Part shown: positions 44,037 through 53,369 of the stretch, piece by piece
How positions within the stretch are numbered: position 1 is the stretch's first letter
Layout: each line of letters opens with the position of its first letter
NCBI RefSeq assembly: GCF_018742245.1
Contig: NZ_CP036135.1
Span: 98,315-162,314, forward strand
Length of the DNA stretch: 64,000 nucleotides
Direction of reading: 5' to 3'
Origin: Bacillus mycoides
GTDB taxonomy: Bacteria > Bacillota > Bacilli > Bacillales > Bacillaceae_G
Notes under the pieces: generated by a model
Seen by the model: only the letters and a program-made list of their open reading frames with translations
Told to the model about the DNA's origin: nothing
Database searches by the model: none
Made by a program: the position numbers and the translations under genes

Positions 44037-44289
44037 TTGTTTGTTTTACAGATATTTTATAAAAAATTCTTAATAACATCCTTAACTCACTTTAAACCGC
44101 TTATTTTCACTTACAACACATCCTTTGTTATTTAGGTCTTATGTCATTCACTTTTAAATAAACATTGATTATATCGAAATCTGAGAAGCTGTTTTTTGAT
44201 GAGAGTATGATTTTTTTAAAGTTAATTCCTAAAAATAACAAAAGAGCTGTGTAGAGATAATAAAGTTATTTAATTCTTCTTTCAAAAAC

Positions 44290-44328
44290 ACAAAGGAGAT
44301 ACTACATTTTAAGTAGTATCTCCTTTTA
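44290..44328. terminator. Hairpin terminator
   Basis: AAAGGAGATACTAC pairs with GTAGTATCTCCTTT around ATTTTAA. Confidence 0.6.
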
Positions 44329-44387
44329 AAGTTCTTTAAAAATATTCATTTCAGCATAATTGTAGACATTAAAACAGAAAATAAAGT

Positions 44388-44437
44388 TGTTTAATTCTTT
44401 ATTGAACTAAAGCGCCCTTTAGTTCAATAAAGAATAG
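44388..44437. terminator. Long perfect hairpin
   Basis: ATTCTTTATTGAACTAAAG and CTTTAGTTCAATAAAGAAT pair perfectly around CGCC. It lies downstream of the leftward DUF2262 gene and may end its transcript. Confidence 0.6.
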
Positions 44438-44513
44438 TATTTGTTACATATAATTTAAAAGTTGTGAATTAACGAAATGCCGTATTATTCTTGCAATTTT
44501 CATCTAATTAACA

Positions 44514-44972
44514 CTACACCACTGCATTTAATAACTTGTAATCATTATCAAAATAGGCATGTATCATGTGTCCACCAAATAAATCTCCATCATGATATTC
44601 ACAGTATATATCATTTGCTCTAATTTCGATGTCATAGAGAGTAATTGCTTTTTCAAATTTTTCTTTAGTTACATCATATTCTCCTGCATCTACAGCATCC
44701 CAATTTAAATGTTCATCATTCTCATCATACTCAGGCCAAAAATCATTTTTGTAATCAATCAATTTCTCTGCTATGGCTACTTTAGCCTTTTTATCAAATT
44801 CTTCTACGCATAAAAAAAGCTTCTCTGCTCTTTTAATCATCTCATTAACATCTACATATTCATTTCTAATATCCAATTGCCAATGTATTTTCCCCTTATT
44901 TTGCTGATATGCTTTACAAGCCTCATTAAAGGTAAACGCTCCAATTAATTCACTTTTTATTGATTTTTCCAT
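44514..44972 (-). CDS. DUF2262-like protein
   Basis: The 152-residue protein shows GAFTFNEACKAYQQNKGKIHW near its start, AEKLIDYKNDFWPEYDEND in the middle and YCEYHDGDLFGGHMIHAYFD near the end. This F-N..G-x-I-x-W...L-x-x-KND-x-W...DGDLF-x-GH-I arrangement is what I recall for DUF2262. It is a soluble protein family of unknown function, frequent near toxin and phage-related genes and plausibly immunity-like. Ribosome site AGGAG. Intact. Confidence 0.72.
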   Translation of the reverse strand: MEKSIKSELIGAFTFNEACKAYQQNKGKIHWQLDIRNEYVDVNEMIKRAEKLFLCVEEFDKKAKVAIAEKLIDYKNDFWPEYDENDEHLNWDAVDAGEYDVTKEKFEKAITLYDIEIRANDIYCEYHDGDLFGGHMIHAYFDNDYKLLNAVV

Positions 44973-45177
44973 CTCCTAATTTCCTTTCTATTAATATAAT
45001 CCTCCATCGATTACATCGAACTCATCTAAAATTTAACATAGATATCCAATTTTCTTAAAAGGTATTGCTCAACCAAATAGCCCTTTAATCGAATAACATG
45101 ACTGCTGTTTTTTACAACTTTATTATGTTTTAAACGACTTTATTGTAAATCAAACAACTTTATTGTATAGGTTTCGA

Positions 45178-45310
45178 ATAAAGTTTGATCAAATTAATGC
45201 TATTAACCGTGATAAAAGCCTGAAAGCAAAGAGCATGTTTTGAAAAAAGATTAATCAAAACATGCTCTTATAGTATTTAATCAGATTATTCTTTTATAAA
45301 AAAGATTGAT
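45178..45310. repeat. Intergenic hairpin repeat (AATAAAGTTTGATTAAA family)
   Basis: AATAAAGTTTGATCAAATTA followed by AAGAGCATGTTTTG / CAAAACATGCTCTTA around AAAAAAGATTAAT. It is then followed by TTATTCTTTTATAAAAAAGA, as also seen at 41690-41825. Confidence 0.65.
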
Positions 45311-45556
45311 TTTTTTTGTAATCCTTCAATATTTCGGATATCAGGAATAATTGCATGAACTTCAACAACTTTAACTAAAAAACATTCCATTCTATAAAAA
45401 GTTTGTTTGAAGCTTTCTTAGAATTCTTTAATTGAAAGAGGCGAAGTATCGCAACTTTATCCAAAGCAACAAAAGCGGAAAATAAAACCTAGAAACATAG
45501 CGCTAAAAACTATCATCAGTTTTGGTTTTAAGATTTCCGTTTAAAAAACAAGAGGA

Positions 45557-46186
45557 TTATTTACTTTTCAACCACTTGGCTCTAACCAATTCTCTATCGT
45601 TTAATAAATTTTTCTTAGCTAGTTCAAAACACACTAACCAAAAATCTTTTTGCCACTTTGCACAATCTTCCTCGTAATCCATAAGCATCTGAAGCATACA
45701 ATATGAATCAGAAGGCTGAATATGAATCATATCATTTTTAAAAAATAAAGCTGTAAGACCATGTTCAATAGATAGCAAGCAACCTTTATTAAATGAAATT
45801 GTATAATAAGCATAGTTGTCCTTCGTATAATCAGGTAAAATTTCAAATGTAGGAGTTCCTATAAAAGGATGGATTTCTTCCATACTATTAAAAGTAATAG
45901 GACTAAAGGAGTCGTCATTTTCATTATATATCTCGTATCTCATTAAGTCTTTAAATTGCAATTCAAATAGACTCTTTAGTATATTTTCATAAACAATATC
46001 AAAGTGTTCCTTTAAATAACATAGCGTATTATAAGCTTCTTTTGTTAAAGGTAGATTACTCTCTAAATACCCCTTTATCTCAATTTTTTTTTGTTCAAAA
46101 AACGTAACAGAACCATTTACGTTTATAGAGCCATCCCAACAATCGTATTTTTCAGAAAAGTTAAAATCATCCACTCTATATAACAC
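45557..46186 (-). CDS. Hypothetical protein, 209 aa
   Basis: The product begins MLYRVDDFNFSEKYDCWDGS and contains KIEIKGYLESNLPLTKEAYN, a helical middle, and FNKGCLLSIEHGLTALFFKN, which I loosely associate with DUF6985-type immunity-like proteins. No signal peptide or membrane span. The assignment is weak. It lies alone, minus strand, like the DUF2262 gene nearby; both could be orphan immunity genes. The frame is long and clean, so it is very likely a gene. Confidence 0.6.
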   Translation of the reverse strand: MLYRVDDFNFSEKYDCWDGSINVNGSVTFFEQKKIEIKGYLESNLPLTKEAYNTLCYLKEHFDIVYENILKSLFELQFKDLMRYEIYNENDDSFSPITFNSMEEIHPFIGTPTFEILPDYTKDNYAYYTISFNKGCLLSIEHGLTALFFKNDMIHIQPSDSYCMLQMLMDYEEDCAKWQKDFWLVCFELAKKNLLNDRELVRAKWLKSK

Positions 46187-46189
46187 CGT

Positions 46190-46515
46190 TCACACCCACC
46201 TAATTAAATTTTGTTATTCATAATTAACGCCCTCTTATTATGTCACAACTGAAGCATAGCAAATGGCGTAGTATAATTGTAATTAATCTACAAAATGAAA
46301 AGCAATTTTTAGTCTTGAAAAATAGCTATAATCCTTATAAAACCCATCAAAAATAAATCCCCCCCTTTAAATACTAAATCCAAAGGGTAAAACGGTGCAA
46401 TTTTTTTATAAACAGTTAATCTTCTTTCAAAATGGTTAAACTTTGTTATAAACGATTAAACTTTATTTCAAATCCACATATTGTCACTTAACAAGAGCTG
46501 GATTTTCATCACAGC
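46190..46515. other. Gene-free stretch with repeat copies
   Basis: CCCCCTTTAAATACTAAATC, CAAAGGGTAAAAC and GCAATTTTTTTATAAACA repeat the unit of 42710-42775. TAAACGATTAAACTTTATTTC belongs to the AATAAAGTTTGAT family. No gene is seen. Confidence 0.45.
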
Positions 46516-47178
46516 TCATTTATTTATTGGTTCCATATGTGTACATGTCGGATATTGAGAACAGCCAAAAAACTTATTTCCTGTTTTATTTGAATTTCGA
46601 ACGACTAAATGATTCTTACATGCTGGACATTTCCGTTCTGCCGGTGTCACCCCTTGATACACATCTTCAGCCGAATATTCGGGATTAATTTTATTAATCA
46701 ATTTCTGAAGTTCTATACGATCTATTAGTTTTACATGGCATGCCTCTGCTAATTCTTTCGCTTGCCTTGTATACACGCTGTTCGTTACAACCCAGCCCTC
46801 ATGTGCTTTGTAATAGGCTTGTGCTGCATATATCTCTTGTACGGCACTGATGCCGACTCTATTTTTCATCCCGTAGCGTTTCGCCTGAATTACAATACGA
46901 TTTTTCCCTTTTAATACCAGATCTGCTCCGAAATCATTTGACTGCTTTGTGACTGTTGGAGAATAACCCAACTCTCGAAAGAGAGCCTTCAGATACACTT
47001 CGAATTGATGTCCGTCCATTTTATCTATATAGCGAATACCAGACCTCGCCATTCGCTTCAGCATTCTACGCTCCTGGATCTTCCGGTACATAAATTTTAA
47101 AATACGAAAAAGAACATAAAGGATAAAACCATAAATCAAAATCTGTAATATGTTTGGCATTCCTGGTAGATTAGACAC
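46516..47178 (-). CDS. Membrane-anchored Mrr-type restriction endonuclease with topoisomerase zinc finger
   Basis: An N-terminal span (ILQILIYGFILYVLFRILKF, about residues 10-30) is followed by a restriction-endonuclease-like (Mrr_cat) domain. Its catalytic text is NDFGADLVLKGKNRIVIQAK (Asp, then Gln-x-Lys), with YYKAHEGWVVTNSVYTRQAK after it. The C-terminal zinc ribbon CPACKNHLVVRNSNKTGNKF, then FGCSQYPTC, is of the topoisomerase C4 type. It overlaps the Toprim gene upstream by 8 bases, so they are translationally coupled. Such membrane nucleases occur on plasmids; the role (DNA processing or defence) is unknown. Confidence 0.83.
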   Translation of the reverse strand: MSNLPGMPNILQILIYGFILYVLFRILKFMYRKIQERRMLKRMARSGIRYIDKMDGHQFEVYLKALFRELGYSPTVTKQSNDFGADLVLKGKNRIVIQAKRYGMKNRVGISAVQEIYAAQAYYKAHEGWVVTNSVYTRQAKELAEACHVKLIDRIELQKLINKINPEYSAEDVYQGVTPAERKCPACKNHLVVRNSNKTGNKFFGCSQYPTCTHMEPINK

Positions 47179-48148
47179 TTCTCTCCACCTCTTTAATTGG
47201 TTTCATTTTCTTTGGTTGAGCTGTTTCTTTTACCTGTTGCTCACTCACTTGTTTCTTCCGGACATCGTTCCAATCTTTTTCATTCGTTGGAATATCCTCT
47301 TTAAGATCTACAAAGCATTTCATCGTCTGAATAAAGTCTTTCCCGGCTTTATCGTTATCAACTGCCATAATGACCTCTTTAATATCGTGCCCTTCTTTTT
47401 TCGCATCCATTAAAGATTGAATCACTGTTTTTGACTTCAATCCATGCATAGAAACCAGGCGAGCATTTTGTATCTTATTTTGCTTGATACTCCAGTGAGA
47501 TAACATATCAATCGGATCTTCATAAAAATAGATTTTATCCGGCTTACCCACATCAACTGTAAAACCCGCATTGATTTTTTCATAATTCGGGACAATTTGT
47601 TTAAAGCTGCCCCTTTTATTCTCCATTTTGACTGTACCTTGACGATTCATTCCAATTACTTGCCCTTTGCCGCCTTCTTCCCTCCATTTGAACACCACAT
47701 TATTTTTCTTATCCTGGGCGATGAGATCCTTTTTAATCAACCAGTTCACCAAGCGAGGATCTATTTTCCGTTCATCAATTAAGTATCGCTTGATCTCTGT
47801 TTGTTTCGGCACCTCTAAGTGTTTTGGATAGATAAATGGCTGCTGCCCTTTTTTGCGTTCCTCCTCAGCTTTTGAACGATCAAATTCTTTGTAGTCCCCC
47901 TTCTGAATGTCCATCACGGCTTGAGGGAATGTCATGTCATAGTACATTATGGCAAAGCTAATCGCTCCATATCCTTTTTCCCCTCGACTATTCCAGGCGT
48001 ATTGATTCCCTTTAATGATGAGACTGTCATGTTCCGTATGACGATAATAGTTTCCTTCTTTCTTAAACGTTTCTCCTTTTGCTTCCAGATATGAAATCAA
48101 GTCAATATTTCTTGCTTTCATCGCATCCTCCGTACTGACATGTGCCAT
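47171..48148 (-). CDS. DUF3991/Toprim domain primase-like protein
   Basis: The protein starts with an N-terminal zinc-finger-like/primase region (DLISYLEAKGETFKKEGNYY, GYGAISFAIMYYDMTFPQAV) and has the DUF3991 block KRYLIDERKIDPRLVNWLIK. It then has a Toprim domain with KIYFYEDPIDMLSHW (Glu), and EVIMAVDNDKAGKDFI, the Asp-x-Asp pair that binds metal. Plasmid-encoded proteins of this kind act as primases in conjugal or plasmid replication. 325 residues is typical. Downstream it overlaps the Mrr-type nuclease gene. A terminator on its 3' side at 48181 belongs to the gene before it. Confidence 0.85.
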   Translation of the reverse strand: MAHVSTEDAMKARNIDLISYLEAKGETFKKEGNYYRHTEHDSLIIKGNQYAWNSRGEKGYGAISFAIMYYDMTFPQAVMDIQKGDYKEFDRSKAEEERKKGQQPFIYPKHLEVPKQTEIKRYLIDERKIDPRLVNWLIKKDLIAQDKKNNVVFKWREEGGKGQVIGMNRQGTVKMENKRGSFKQIVPNYEKINAGFTVDVGKPDKIYFYEDPIDMLSHWSIKQNKIQNARLVSMHGLKSKTVIQSLMDAKKEGHDIKEVIMAVDNDKAGKDFIQTMKCFVDLKEDIPTNEKDWNDVRKKQVSEQQVKETAQPKKMKPIKEVERSV

Positions 48149-48179
48149 TACGGAATCCCCCTTTACTCTATAAGATGAA

Positions 48180-48223
48180 ATAAAAAAGAGGACTATTCCG
48201 TTTCCTAGTCCTCTTTTGCTACT
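48180..48223 (-). terminator. Terminator between the topoisomerase remnant and the Toprim gene
   Basis: AAAAGAGGACTA pairs with TAGTCCTCTTTT around TTCCGTTTCC. Confidence 0.75.
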
Positions 48224-48244
48224 TATAGTTGATACATTTCATTT

Positions 48245-49020
48245 TTATTTGCCGAATAAGAATTTTAATCGCTTCTCCTGTACGCTGTATGATAAACGAG
48301 CATCAAATTTCTTCCCGTTTTTGTTTGAGATAAACCCTTTAATCTGATCCGTCACATTCTTTTCTAATAGCTTTTTCACATGGTTACTACTTAGATTTTT
48401 ACCAGAGAATGTACCAAAAGTGATGAAGTCACAGCCCTTTTTGTATCGCTCACATAAGTAATTACTTTTTCCTACAAGAACTCTACTTTTGCATAGTGGG
48501 CATTTGCCAATTGTACGATCTTCAGTTGTTGGAAAACGGAATTTCAGACTTCCGTCCGCTTCCATATAGATAGCTGCTGTAAATTCTCCCTTTTCTCCTT
48601 GAAAACCGCTGATAAAATCCGTTGTTTTATACTGAATTAACTTTTTCATCTGATTACCAGGGATTGCTTTCCTTTTCATCTTGGCTGGTAACATAAAATC
48701 ACATCCATTTTTATGCTCCGTGCATCCATAAAATGTTTTACGATGAAGCATATCCCCTTTTTTACATTTTGGACATTTACCAAATGACAGCTCCTCTTGT
48801 GTTGGGAACTGAAATTTAACGTTTCCTTCATGTAACACTAGATAAGCGGAAAACTCCTTCTCATTGGACTTAAATCCATTTGAAAGATCTGTTTTCTCAT
48901 CCTCAAACAGCTTTTTCGCTTGCACCTCCGGAATCGCTTTTTCTTTGATTTTCTTTGGTAGGGAAATTCCACATTCTGGATAATTACTGCACCCATAGAA
49001 ATTACCTTTGCCCTTTAACT
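48245..49020 (-). pseudogene. topB: DNA topoisomerase III, C-terminal part only
   Basis: Three copies of a unit made of a C4 zinc ribbon (FYGCSNYPECG; CPKCKKGDMLHRKTFYGCTE; CPLCKSRVLV) and a topoisomerase C-terminal repeat (LSNGFKSNEKEFSAYLVL, ISGFQGEKGEFTAAIYM, IKGFISNKNGKKFDARL) follow one another. This is the tail of plasmid-type topoisomerase III proteins. The Toprim and catalytic Tyr domains are missing because an IS6-family fragment abuts at about 49020. The first residues of the open frame (MIHGES) come from IS DNA. No catalytic activity is possible. Confidence 0.8.
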
Positions 49021-49366
49021 TTAATATAGGTTTCATCGACTCTCCATGAATCATTTGTTGATTTTAGATGATGTTGTACTTTCTCTTCTAATTGAGGCCC
49101 ATATTGATAAACCCAGCGCATAATCGTTGTGTGAGCAATGGATAATCCCCTTCCATCATTTCCACCAGATTACGGAAGCTCAAATTGTATCGTAGATACC
49201 ACCTTACTATTAATAAGATTAGTTCAGGCTGATAATGTTTCCACTTGAATAGGTTTTGCTTTTCCATACTGTTCATGCCCTTTTTTTGAGTACTAGTATC
49301 AGTATGTCTAAGTATCAGAGATTAGTTACATAAATCTTATAGTTTTGCACCAGAACCACTTCGTCT
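49015..49366 (-). pseudogene. IS6-family (IS240-like) 5' fragment
   Basis: The outer inverted repeat, AGTTTTGCACCAGAACC, lies at about 49340-49360. The transposase start MEKQNLFKWKHYQPELILLI and VRWYLRYNLSFRNLVEMMEG follow leftward, then a frameshift. The HTH and the WRVDETYIKV segment (49019-49050) are recognisable in another frame, after which the element is cut and topB begins. It is clearly a dead copy; the intact-length sister is at 49798-50646. Confidence 0.8.
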
Positions 49367-49797
49367 ATGCAAAAATATATTCACCGTAAATTTTATCTAT
49401 TTTTGATACTCTACAACATATATGACGAAATACATATGACGAACCCTTTTTTTATCATTAGAGTTCGTCATATGTCCTCTTATCTATGTCGAAGTATATA
49501 TGACGAACTCTAATAGCAAATTTTCACTTGATATCATTGGATTTTATTACTCACGCCTGACGAAGTAGTATGTGCTTTTAAATTAAGAGTCCATAGGGGA
49601 TAATGGGTTGCTTTTTTGCAAATTCCAGTTAAAATATACTTTAATCATTTTCATGTTCTGAACTGCCTAATTTATCCAACATTTATTGCTTTTATTTCAT
49701 GACTATTGCACTCGATTTTATGCAAGTTTCCGTATATTATTTCCATATCAAAGGCGTGTTTGAAATTGAAAAAATCATTTGATTATGGCGTTAAATA
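49367..49797. repeat. Gene-free region with repeated ATATGACGAA motifs
   Basis: CATATATGACGAA (49427) and CATATGACGAACC (49443) are direct repeats. ATTAGAGTTCGTCATAT (49468) and ATATGACGAACTCTAAT (49499) form a 17-base perfect inverted repeat. No gene is visible. The arrangement resembles a recombinase or replication-protein binding site next to the former topoisomerase gene. Confidence 0.5.
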
Positions 49798-50646
49798 GGT
49801 TCTGGTGCAAAAATAGAATAAAAGATAATAAAGTGCATAGATTCCTAACGGAATCGTATCTTATGCTGCAAGTCCAAACAATTGATGGATGAACTCTTTC
49901 TGATTTTGGACAGACTGGTCCCGTAAATCAACCTGTTCTTTTTTCATCATATGCATGGCCTCTACTCCAGAAAGAATGGATGTAGCTGTGTCAAAACATT
50001 TGAACCCTAGCATAGAACGAATTCGCTTCTTTATAAAGCGATGATCTTGTTCTACTATGTTATTCAAGTACTTTTGTTGTCTAAGTCGCATACCACCAGC
50101 TATACTTTTTTCTTTTTTCAACTGTTCAATTGCTATAGGATAAGCTGGATTATTATCGACTGTTATAATACGAGGTTTTGAAACATGAAAAGACTGCAAG
50201 GCCTTCTTGAAAAAGCGCTTTGCAGCCTTCTGATCTCTTGTTTTGCTTAGGTAAAAATCGATTGTATTTCCTTTCGAATCAACAGTACGATACAGGTACA
50301 TCCATTGACCTTTTACTTTGATATATGTTTCATCGACTCTCCAGGAGTCATTTGTTTGTTTAAGATGACGTCAATTCAGGACCGTACTGATGAACCCAAC
50401 GCATAATTGTTGTATGAGAAATGGATAAGCCCCTTTCCTCCATCATTTCCACTAAATCACGAAAACTGAGGTTGTACCGTAGGTACCATCTTATCGTTAA
50501 TAAAATAATATCAGGCTGATAATACTTCCATTTGAATACATTTTCCTTTTCCATACCAATCACGCACCTTCTTTAGATTAGTAGTATCAGTATGTCCAAG
50601 ATTTGTAGATTTACTGCAATTGTCCTGAATTTTTTGCACCAGAACC
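49798..50646. mobile_element. IS6-family (IS240-like) insertion sequence
   Basis: The outer ends GGTTCTGGTGCAAAAATAGA (49798) and, opposite, TTTTTTGCACCAGAACC (to 50646) are inverted repeats 849 bp apart, the normal size of IS240-type elements. The transposase inside is broken (see 49861-50563). I found no 8-bp target duplication. Confidence 0.87.
49861..50563 (-). pseudogene. IS6-family transposase, internally deleted and frameshifted
   Basis: The N-terminal part reads MEKENVFKWKYYQPDIILLT, then RWYLRYNLSFRDLVEMMEER and IMRWVHQYGPEL. Then sequence normally found between the HTH and the catalytic domain is missing near 50365-50375, and the frame shifts. The catalytic part follows with WRVDETYIKVKGQWMYLYRT (first Asp), ITVDNNPAYPIAIEQL (second Asp) and NIVEQDHRFIKKR (Glu), ending HQLFGLAA. 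All three catalytic residues persist, but no single protein can be made. Confidence 0.85.
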
Positions 50647-50754
50647 CTATTTTCCCTAAAAAATAAATTCAAAACACCTCTCAGATTTTATAATTATTTC
50701 TCTTTTTCTAAACTATTCAGCTATGAAATTTCTACTTATATGAAACTGAAAATT

Positions 50755-50851
50755 CTATCATTTACTCTTGAACTACTCACCACTTAGCATCCTCGCGGGC
50801 TGTTTGAAGTGGGAGATTCCTAAGTACAGAAACCTAACGGTTTCTAATTCA
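50755..50851 (-). mobile_element. IS605-type right end / possible guide-RNA 3' region
   Basis: Reading leftward past the tnpB stop, CTCCCACTTC and TAAGTGGTGAGTAGTTCA form the closing hairpin of the element. In TnpB systems the 3' end of tnpB and this region together encode the omega (re) RNA, whose guide lies just outside the element end near 50760. Coordinates of the end are approximate. Confidence 0.55.
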
Positions 50852-51988
50852 TTAGGCTATCCCCGTAGTTCCTACGGTTAAGAGACGAATTGCTTCGTTT
50901 TTAAGATTGAGCGCTGCGTTTCGATCTCTATCGTGATGTGCGCCACAAGAAGGGCAATCCCACTCACGAATGGTTAGATTTTTAACATCTTTGTTTTTGT
51001 ATTCACAATTGGAGCATAATTGACTAGAAGCAAATGTTTTAGATACCATAACAACTTTTTTGCCATACCATTTCGCTTTATATTCCAACATCGTTCGAAA
51101 TTGTGACCAAGATACTTCACCAATCGCTTTTGCAAGCTTTCTATTTTTGAGCATATTACGGACTTGTAAGTCTTCCATACCGATAACATCGTGGTTTTTG
51201 ATGATTTCAGTAGAAAGTTTATGTAAGTAATCAGCTCTTGCATTTGCAATATGTTCATGGATTCGTGCAACTTTCACACGTTGTTTATTCCAGTTCGAAG
51301 AACCTTTTGTTCTTCTAGAAAGGATACGCTGTGCTTTCGCTAACTTTTCTTCTAATGTACGGAAGAATTTAGGGTTCTTGTATGTTATGCCATCTGAAAG
51401 AATGGCATAATCTTTTAACCCCACATCGATACCAACAGAAGAACTTGTTTTTTCTACTGGTTGCACTTCTGTTTCTGTAAGAATAGACACAAAGTGTCTA
51501 CCGCTTGGATTTCGTCTAATTGTGGCATTTAGGATACGTCCTGACACTTCACGACTTTTGGCAAATCTAACGAAACCGAGCTTCGGTAACTTTATTGTAT
51601 GACCTACAATGGCGATATTATGATTCGTACATTTTGTTGTATAGGATTGTATTTTATTCTTTTTAGACTTGAATTGTGGCATATCATTTTGTTTCTTGAA
51701 AAAACGTAAAAAAGCATCTGCGAGGTTTTTTAATGAGGATTGAAGAGCGGTACTATCTACTTCTTTTAACCAAAGCGTATCTTGTCGTTTTTTTAATTGC
51801 GTAAGCTCGGCAGAGCAAGAAGGATAGGTTAATCCTTTTCCCGCTTCTTTATACGTATCATTCCAAAGAGTAAGAAAATGGTTAAATACAAAGCGGCTGC
51901 AACCAATCATTTTAGCAATTAATATTTCTTGTTTCTTATTTGGATAGATACGAAATTTATATGCTTTATTTACTAACATAGGTTGCAC
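50852..51988 (-). CDS. tnpB: IS200/IS605-type TnpB RNA-guided endonuclease
   Basis: The 378-residue protein is complete: HTH-type N-terminus ([30 protein letters not shown]), RuvC-I with Asp188 in [11 protein letters not shown], RuvC-II with Glu272 in [13 protein letters not shown], the zinc finger Cys325/328/345/348, and Ruv[15 protein letters not shown] with Asp353/355. TnpB proteins are guide-RNA nucleases that help their transposon persist. No tnpA (Y1 transposase) lies beside it, so this is an IS1341-like, TnpB-only element. The start could be M1 or the M four codons on. The intact catalytic residues suggest it works. Confidence 0.92.
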   Translation of the reverse strand: MQPMLVNKAYKFRIYPNKKQEILIAKMIGCSRFVFNHFLTLWNDTYKEAGKGLTYPSCSAELTQLKKRQDTLWLKEVDSTALQSSLKNLADAFLRFFKKQNDMPQFKSKKNKIQSYTTKCTNHNIAIVGHTIKLPKLGFVRFAKSREVSGRILNATIRRNPSGRHFVSILTETEVQPVEKTSSSVGIDVGLKDYAILSDGITYKNPKFFRTLEEKLAKAQRILSRRTKGSSNWNKQRVKVARIHEHIANARADYLHKLSTEIIKNHDVIGMEDLQVRNMLKNRKLAKAIGEVSWSQFRTMLEYKAKWYGKKVVMVSKTFASSQLCSNCEYKNKDVKNLTIREWDCPSCGAHHDRDRNAALNLKNEAIRLLTVGTTGIA

Positions 51989-52090
51989 CTCACTTTTTCA
52001 TAGTATATCTACAGAATACAAAAAACGTAGGCTTACGCCTACTGACATTCATCTCCCACCTAAAATTGGTGTTTCACACCTTCACATTTT
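51989..52090. mobile_element. Left end region of the tnpB element
   Basis: ACGTAGGCTTACGCCTACTG forms a small hairpin (GTAGGCTTACGCCTAC), followed by ACATTCATCTCCCACC. Similar text (CCACTGACATAAGTCATCTT) occurs in the deleted copy at 55370-55425. The exact boundary is uncertain. Confidence 0.4.
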
Positions 52091-52354
52091 TGAGGAAGGA
52101 GTCTTTTATCAGAAAACGATTAATTAACCTTGTAATTTACTAAGCTAAAATCTTGAGTCCCTTGATACAGCTAGCCTAGCATCTCTAAAATAGATTCTAA
52201 TGTTTATAATGATTTTATTTTTTAAACAAGATTTAATAAATACAGTATTCTATCCTAAAAGGGAAACATTATAAGTATGTTCTTTATCATTTTCCGACAG
52301 AAGACTCCCTCTTAATTTTTGTGATTATTTGGGGAAATATATCAAATTTATAAA

Positions 52355-52402
52355 AAAGTAGGGAAGCTTGTATGTTCTTACAAGCTTCCCTACTTTTTTT
52401 AC
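52355..52402 (-). terminator. Terminator of the DUF3967 gene
   Basis: AAGTAGGGAAGCTTGTA pairs with TACAAGCTTCCCTACTT around TGTTCT; T-runs are on both sides. Confidence 0.85.
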
Positions 52403-52414
52403 GTATTCTTTAAG

Positions 52415-52993
52415 TTATTTTTTAAATAATTTAGCGAACCATGATTTTTCTTGTTGAGAAGACGCAACTAACTTCTTAGTTTCTTGTATTTCTCGAACCA
52501 CTTCTAATAACTGCTGATCTCTATTGTTTATTTTTCTATCAATAGTCTTTTGCTGTTCATCAATCTTGTTCGTTAGTGTTTGATTAGTTTGTTCCAAATT
52601 GTCTATGCGTTTTAAAAGTTCCATATTCATAGCTTTTTGCTCTTGAAAATATATAGAAACTTCTTTCATACTCTCATACATCGTCTGAATAATTGGTTTC
52701 GTTATTTCGTCGTCTTCATCATTCTCTTCTACTACAATATAATCTACATTTTGTTTTAACATCTGTTCTATTATTTCTGGTGGTTCTTGTGCATCCTTCA
52801 TATTAGCAATTAATTTAAAAAGCTCTAATGCTTCTTGTTCATATCTCAGCGTTCGCCCCTTCGTCCCAGCGACGGTTGGTAAATATGGTTTGAATTGATC
52901 CCGCCAGGCCTGGAGGGTTGTCCGTGGCTTCCCAAGCATCCTTGCTATATCTGCAAGGGAATATGTTTTCTTATAAGGTCCTTCCCTATCCAT
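52415..52993 (-). CDS. MerR-type HTH, coiled-coil DUF3967 plasmid protein
   Basis: Residues 8-70 form a MerR-like winged helix (TYSLADIARMLGKPRTTLQA then W). An acidic linker, a long coiled coil (about 105-170) and the DUF3967 ending RDQQLLEVVREIQETKKLVA, then a W-F-A-K-L-F-K-K tail, follow. Proteins of this build are typical of large Bacillus plasmids, and RacA has a similar layout (HTH plus coiled coil). It is divergent from the parM-like operon, with the seven 42-bp repeats between them, so it may bind these or other partition DNA. The role is inferred. Confidence 0.8.
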   Translation of the reverse strand: MDREGPYKKTYSLADIARMLGKPRTTLQAWRDQFKPYLPTVAGTKGRTLRYEQEALELFKLIANMKDAQEPPEIIEQMLKQNVDYIVVEENDEDDEITKPIIQTMYESMKEVSIYFQEQKAMNMELLKRIDNLEQTNQTLTNKIDEQQKTIDRKINNRDQQLLEVVREIQETKKLVASSQQEKSWFAKLFKK

Positions 52994-53009
52994 TTCATCG
53001 TCCTCCCCT

Positions 53010-53312
53010 CATCGTTATTTGTTGTTATCAATGTCCGACATGTTGTCATTGCATTGTTATTGATTATCATCCATGTCAGTCATGTTGTCATTATATTGTT
53101 ATCGATTATCATCCATGTCAGTCATGTTGTCATTATATTGTTATCGATTATCATCCATGTCTGTCATGTTGTCATTGTATTGTTATCGATTATCATCCAT
53201 GTCGGTCATGTTGTCATTACATTGTTGTTGATTATCATTTATGTCGGTCATGTTGTTGTTTTACTGTTACTCATCATCATTTATGTTCGACATGTTGGCG
53301 TCTAACTGTTAT
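53010..53312. repeat. Seven 42-bp direct repeats (candidate centromere parC)
   Basis: The core ATGTCNGTCATGTTGTCATT recurs at 53031, 53073, 53115, 53157, 53199, 53241 and 53283, always exactly 42 bases apart. The middle five units are most alike (TTGTTATCGATTATCATCC between cores). 42 bases are four turns of B-DNA, so all sites face the same side. The array lies directly upstream of the ParM-like gene, the normal place of parC. Long frames through it exist only because 42 is a multiple of three. Confidence 0.8.
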
Positions 53313-53369
53313 GTGTTTAATTCGTTTGAAAGAAGGTATTTCCTTGTTTATTTTGAATTTTTTAAGTGT

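Noticed and set aside
53010..53312. CRISPR-like array
   Set aside because: The period is exactly constant and the segments between cores are themselves repeated, so there are no unique spacers. No cas genes are present.
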